The translations under genes and the position numbers were made by a program. A stretch of 64,000 nt of DNA from positions 478,088 to 542,087 of the forward strand of contig JAFYXV010000002.1 of NCBI GenBank assembly GCA_017557885.1. Direction: 5' to 3'. The DNA is from a bacterium (lineage in GTDB: Bacteria > Auribacterota > UBA3054). Shown piece after piece: positions 61,745 to 64,000 of this stretch. Each line of letters begins with the position of its first letter. Positions within the stretch are counted from its first letter, which is position 1. The notes beneath the pieces are model-generated. The model had not been told where the DNA came from. It made no database searches and saw only the letters and a program-made list of their open reading frames with translations.

Positions 61745-62192
61745 AACTGCTCTTGCTTGATGTTAACAAAATTATATAAATTTATCTGTATTTTATCATT
61801 TCTTGCTTAGAATGTGAACAATAATATATGTCATAAAATAGTGACATCAAGTGACTTCATAAAACTTAGCTACAAGGAGCAAACCACAGAAAATGATAGT
61901 GCACTATATATTTTGCTAGTGTTATCTTGCACTATGAAAAGCAGTGGCGTAATTGGAGAAATACTAGTAAAATCAGTGTACCTCACTATTGAAATTGGTG
62001 TAATGCTAGTGGTGTTGATAGCATGCTAGCGAAAGGGCTAGCGCACTAGCATGATTGGTAGCGCGCTACGAAAAGCAGTGGCGTAGAGTCTGAAAAGCTA
62101 GCAAAATCAGTGTAATACTAGCTGAATTGCTAGCGCGCTAGGAAAGGCGGTAGTGCGCTAGTAAAAAGGGTAGAAAAGGTATGGTTGGTTTG
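61745..62192. repeat. Palindrome-rich intergenic region (TAGYGCRCTA)
   Basis: A gap of 448 bp with no credible gene. It contains palindromic or near-palindromic units ATAGTGCACTAT (61896-61907), CTAGCGCACTAG (62038-62049), TAGCGCGCTA (62059-62068), CTAGCGCGCTAG (62130-62141) and TAGTGCGCTAG (62151-62161), and a ~45-bp degenerate direct repeat at 61936-61980 and 62070-62114, exactly 134 bp apart (both begin GAAAAGCAGTGGCGTA and end AAAATCAGTGTA). About eleven CTAG tetramers occur in ~250 bp. Confidence 0.85.
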
Positions 62193-63488
62193 TTAAAGTC
62201 CCAACATCTCTTTAGCTTCTTCGTGACCTTGTTCAGCAGCTTTCTTTAGCCAAAATGTTGCTTGTTCTGGATCAGGATCTACTCCTTTGCCGTAATAATA
62301 AGCAAGGCCCAGGGCGAATTGTGCACTGGCATAGCCTTGCTCAGCGGATTTTGTGAACCATTCTACGGCTGTTTTATCGTCGCCAATCGAATCATAGTAC
62401 ACTCCCAAGCCGTACTGGGCCATGCTGTTTCCATCTTCTGCGGCGTCAGTAAAAAATTCTTTAGCTTTATCGAGATCTTGCGGTACTCCTTTTCCGACCA
62501 AATAGCAAGCGCCTAGATTATACTTTCCAAAAGAGTCGCCAAGATATGCCGCTTTGGTGAACCATTCAATGGCTTTTATATCGTCGTTCAATTTAGTATA
62601 AAATTTTCCTAAAGCATTTTGGGCGCCAGAAAGTCCCTGTTCCGCCGCTTTTGTGTACCATTCCATGGCTTTATCGTAATCTTGCGGTACGCCGTTTCCA
62701 TTTTCATAACAATCCCCGAGGGCATACGCTGCGTTCAAATTGCCCTGGCTTGCGGCTTTGGAAAACAACTCCACGGCCTTTTTGAAATCTTGCGGTACGC
62801 CTTTGCCGAAATAATAAAAATTAGCTAATGAGACCTGTGCGTTCGATTCGCCTTGTTCTGCTGCTTTGGTGTAGTATTCTATAGCTTTTTCGTAATTTTG
62901 CGGGACTCCTAGACCCAATTCGTATTTTAGTCCTAAAATATATTGTGCTTCATCATCTCCTTTATTTGCAGCATTAATAAAATATTCCGTAGATTTGGTG
63001 TACAATTCGTCTGCTTTTTTAGAATCTTGTGGTACACCAAGCCCCTTTTCATAACAATAGCCTAAATCGTGCTGTGATCTAGCGGATCCTTTTTCTGCTC
63101 CTTTTTTAAAGTATTCAACAGCTTTTTCGTAATCTTTTGGCATACCAATCCCCGATAAATAAAAAAAGCCGAGATGATCATAGGCAGAAGCGTCTTCTTG
63201 CTCGGCCGCCTTTGAAAACAAATCAAAAGCCTTCTCGAGATTTTGAGAAACACCTCTTCCGAACTTATAACATATAGCTAAATTATATATGGCCGGAGCG
63301 TATCCTTTTTGGGCAGCCTTTTCAAAATAGTTAAAAGCTAAATTGTCATCAACTGATTTAAGCCCGAGCTGATTGTATCGTTCCGGAGTGTTATTGATGA
63401 AGCGCAAAAATAAAAACGTACACACGATCATTACCGAGATAATGATAAGTACGACTATTATGTTTTTTGATGATGCGTTGGTTTTCAT
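62193..63488 (-). CDS. Sel1-repeat membrane-anchored protein
   Basis: A 431-residue protein with an N-terminal helix (IIVVLIIISVMIVCTFLFLRF) and about eleven Sel1-like repeats of ~36 residues. Typical units read AEQGESNAQVSLANFYYFGKGV and AEQGYASAQFALGLAYYYGKGV. Sel1 repeats bind proteins and are found in many envelope or regulatory roles. The TGGTATAAT extended -10 at 63524-63532 (minus) lies 36 bp before the start. The gene is bracketed by copies of TTGCACTATGAAAA (61927-61940 and 63560-63573). Confidence 0.88.
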   Translation of the reverse strand: MKTNASSKNIIVVLIIISVMIVCTFLFLRFINNTPERYNQLGLKSVDDNLAFNYFEKAAQKGYAPAIYNLAICYKFGRGVSQNLEKAFDLFSKAAEQEDASAYDHLGFFYLSGIGMPKDYEKAVEYFKKGAEKGSARSQHDLGYCYEKGLGVPQDSKKADELYTKSTEYFINAANKGDDEAQYILGLKYELGLGVPQNYEKAIEYYTKAAEQGESNAQVSLANFYYFGKGVPQDFKKAVELFSKAASQGNLNAAYALGDCYENGNGVPQDYDKAMEWYTKAAEQGLSGAQNALGKFYTKLNDDIKAIEWFTKAAYLGDSFGKYNLGACYLVGKGVPQDLDKAKEFFTDAAEDGNSMAQYGLGVYYDSIGDDKTAVEWFTKSAEQGYASAQFALGLAYYYGKGVDPDPEQATFWLKKAAEQGHEEAKEMLGL

Positions 63489-63523
63489 AGTCTTTCAAAA
63501 ATTTGTTGCAATTGATGTAAAGT

Positions 63524-63532
63524 ATTATACCA
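63524..63532 (-). promoter_or_regulatory. Extended -10 of the Sel1 gene
   Basis: TGGTATAAT on the minus strand, 36 bp before the start codon. The -35 is weak. Confidence 0.55.
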
Positions 63533-63578
63533 TTTCCATTTACAACTATTTAGAGTGCTTTGCACTATGAAAAATAAC

Positions 63579-63678
63579 GGTAAAACGCAAGGTACAAAAA
63601 CCGAAAAAGAGGGGTAAAACGCAAAGTAAATCCGAAAACCGTTTTTTCCAAAATGTTGATTCATCAACATTTTGGAAA
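63579..63678. repeat. Direct repeat and long palindrome upstream of the Sel1 gene
   Basis: GGTAAAACGCAA occurs at 63579-63590 and 63613-63624 (34 bp apart). The palindrome has perfect 16-bp arms TTTCCAAAATGTTGAT and ATCAACATTTTGGAAA (63645-63660 and 63663-63678) around TC. Confidence 0.75.
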
Positions 63679-63711
63679 CTTGCGCATCTCCCCTAAAATG
63701 GCAAAAAGTTC

Positions 63712-63999
63712 TCAACTTAAGTAAGTTAGAAAGCTTTTTTTCTTTTTTTCTGATAAAACGTGCCCAGCTTCGCGGAAAAACGCGGAAAGGTTAGTGTCCG
63801 TAAGAAGGATCATAGCTTTGTTTTTGCCTAACCAGCGGGTCGCTCCGTCAAGGGGAGCTTCGTCCAGGGACCTTACGCATGCCAGGGCTACTCCGGCCTC
63901 TGCGCAGCTCTTGCGCAGGGCTATCATCTTTCTTTGCGAAAGCCTTTGTTTTTTGATGGCTCGGTAAGGAGCTAAAACGTTTTGAAAAGCTTTAGCGGA
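63712..63999 (-). pseudogene. ImmA/IrrE-like fragment, edge-cut and decayed
   Basis: The frame runs off the right edge (the visible N-side reads APYRAIKKQRLSQRK). The segment AEAGVALACVRSLD...GATRWLGKNKAMILLT and FFREAGHVL match ImmA/IrrE metallopeptidases that follow XRE-type HTH domains. The usual zinc motif HExGH here reads REAGH, so the first metal His is lost, and the frame ends a few residues later in an Lys-rich stretch (SEKKKKSF) encoded by A-runs. Damage by a homopolymer slip is likely. It could still be an intact short protein, since only its end is visible. Confidence 0.55.
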
Positions 64000-64000
64000 A

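Noticed and set aside
61814-62029. A 71-codon ORF between the FRG and Sel1 genes
   Set aside because: It runs through the palindrome and repeat region, has no ribosome site, and its composition is set by the repeats.
1-64000. tRNA and rRNA genes
   Set aside because: No cloverleaf with a conserved T-loop/anticodon pattern or rRNA-like segment was recognised by eye; a covariance search was not possible.

Overview
The window looks like a chromosomal segment of an anaerobic PVC-group bacterium, most likely Lentisphaerota/Victivallales or Kiritimatiellota. This is an inference. It rests on PEP-CTERM-type tails (a VPEP or LPEP box, a hydrophobic helix, then RK), lipoproteins, a GTP-type PEP carboxykinase and a superoxide reductase. 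No rRNA or tRNA gene was recognised. Both window edges cut a gene.

Region 1 (1-11.5 kb) is a GC-rich housekeeping core: the end of a PEP-CTERM protein, pckG, a small HicB-like protein, pdxJ, rpsB-tsf-pyrH, a desulfoferrodoxin, two envelope proteins, rlmN, a HEAT-repeat lipoprotein, a zinc-ribbon protein and argF.

Region 2 (11.5-32.6 kb) is an exopolysaccharide/O-antigen locus read in one direction: a CpsB-type phosphatase, a Wzc-like tyrosine autokinase, two unrecognised membrane proteins, two TPR proteins, an acetyltransferase, two Wzy/WaaL-like proteins, a GT4 transferase, an HldE-C-like nucleotidyltransferase and a DUF3160-like protein. Metal transport follows: an HMA chaperone and CopA coupled to the locus, then a CDF exporter and CorA from their own promoter.

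Region 3 (32.6-50.9 kb) holds surface proteins and accessory genes: a paralogue of the window's first gene, a class II Fic protein, two beta-helix PEP-CTERM proteins, a DUF4143 ATPase behind a palindrome, and a leftward operon (adaptor, RND permease, G-domain-less YchF-like protein, secreted protein, polysaccharide deacetylase, TrmH).

Region 4 (51.3-64 kb) is AT-rich and looks like an acquired defence island: a TrlF-like PHP/SMC-type ATPase behind a possible structured leader, a GmrSD-like nuclease, HsdS, an HsdM with a putative N-terminal nuclease, an FRG-domain protein, a Sel1-repeat protein and a decayed ImmA/IrrE-like fragment. Gaps between these genes are full of CTAG-rich repeats and TAGYGCRCTA palindromes, which are the most unusual non-coding signal here.

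Promoters share an extended -10 of the form TG-N-TAWAAT, found 9 times at 24-79 bp before a start codon.
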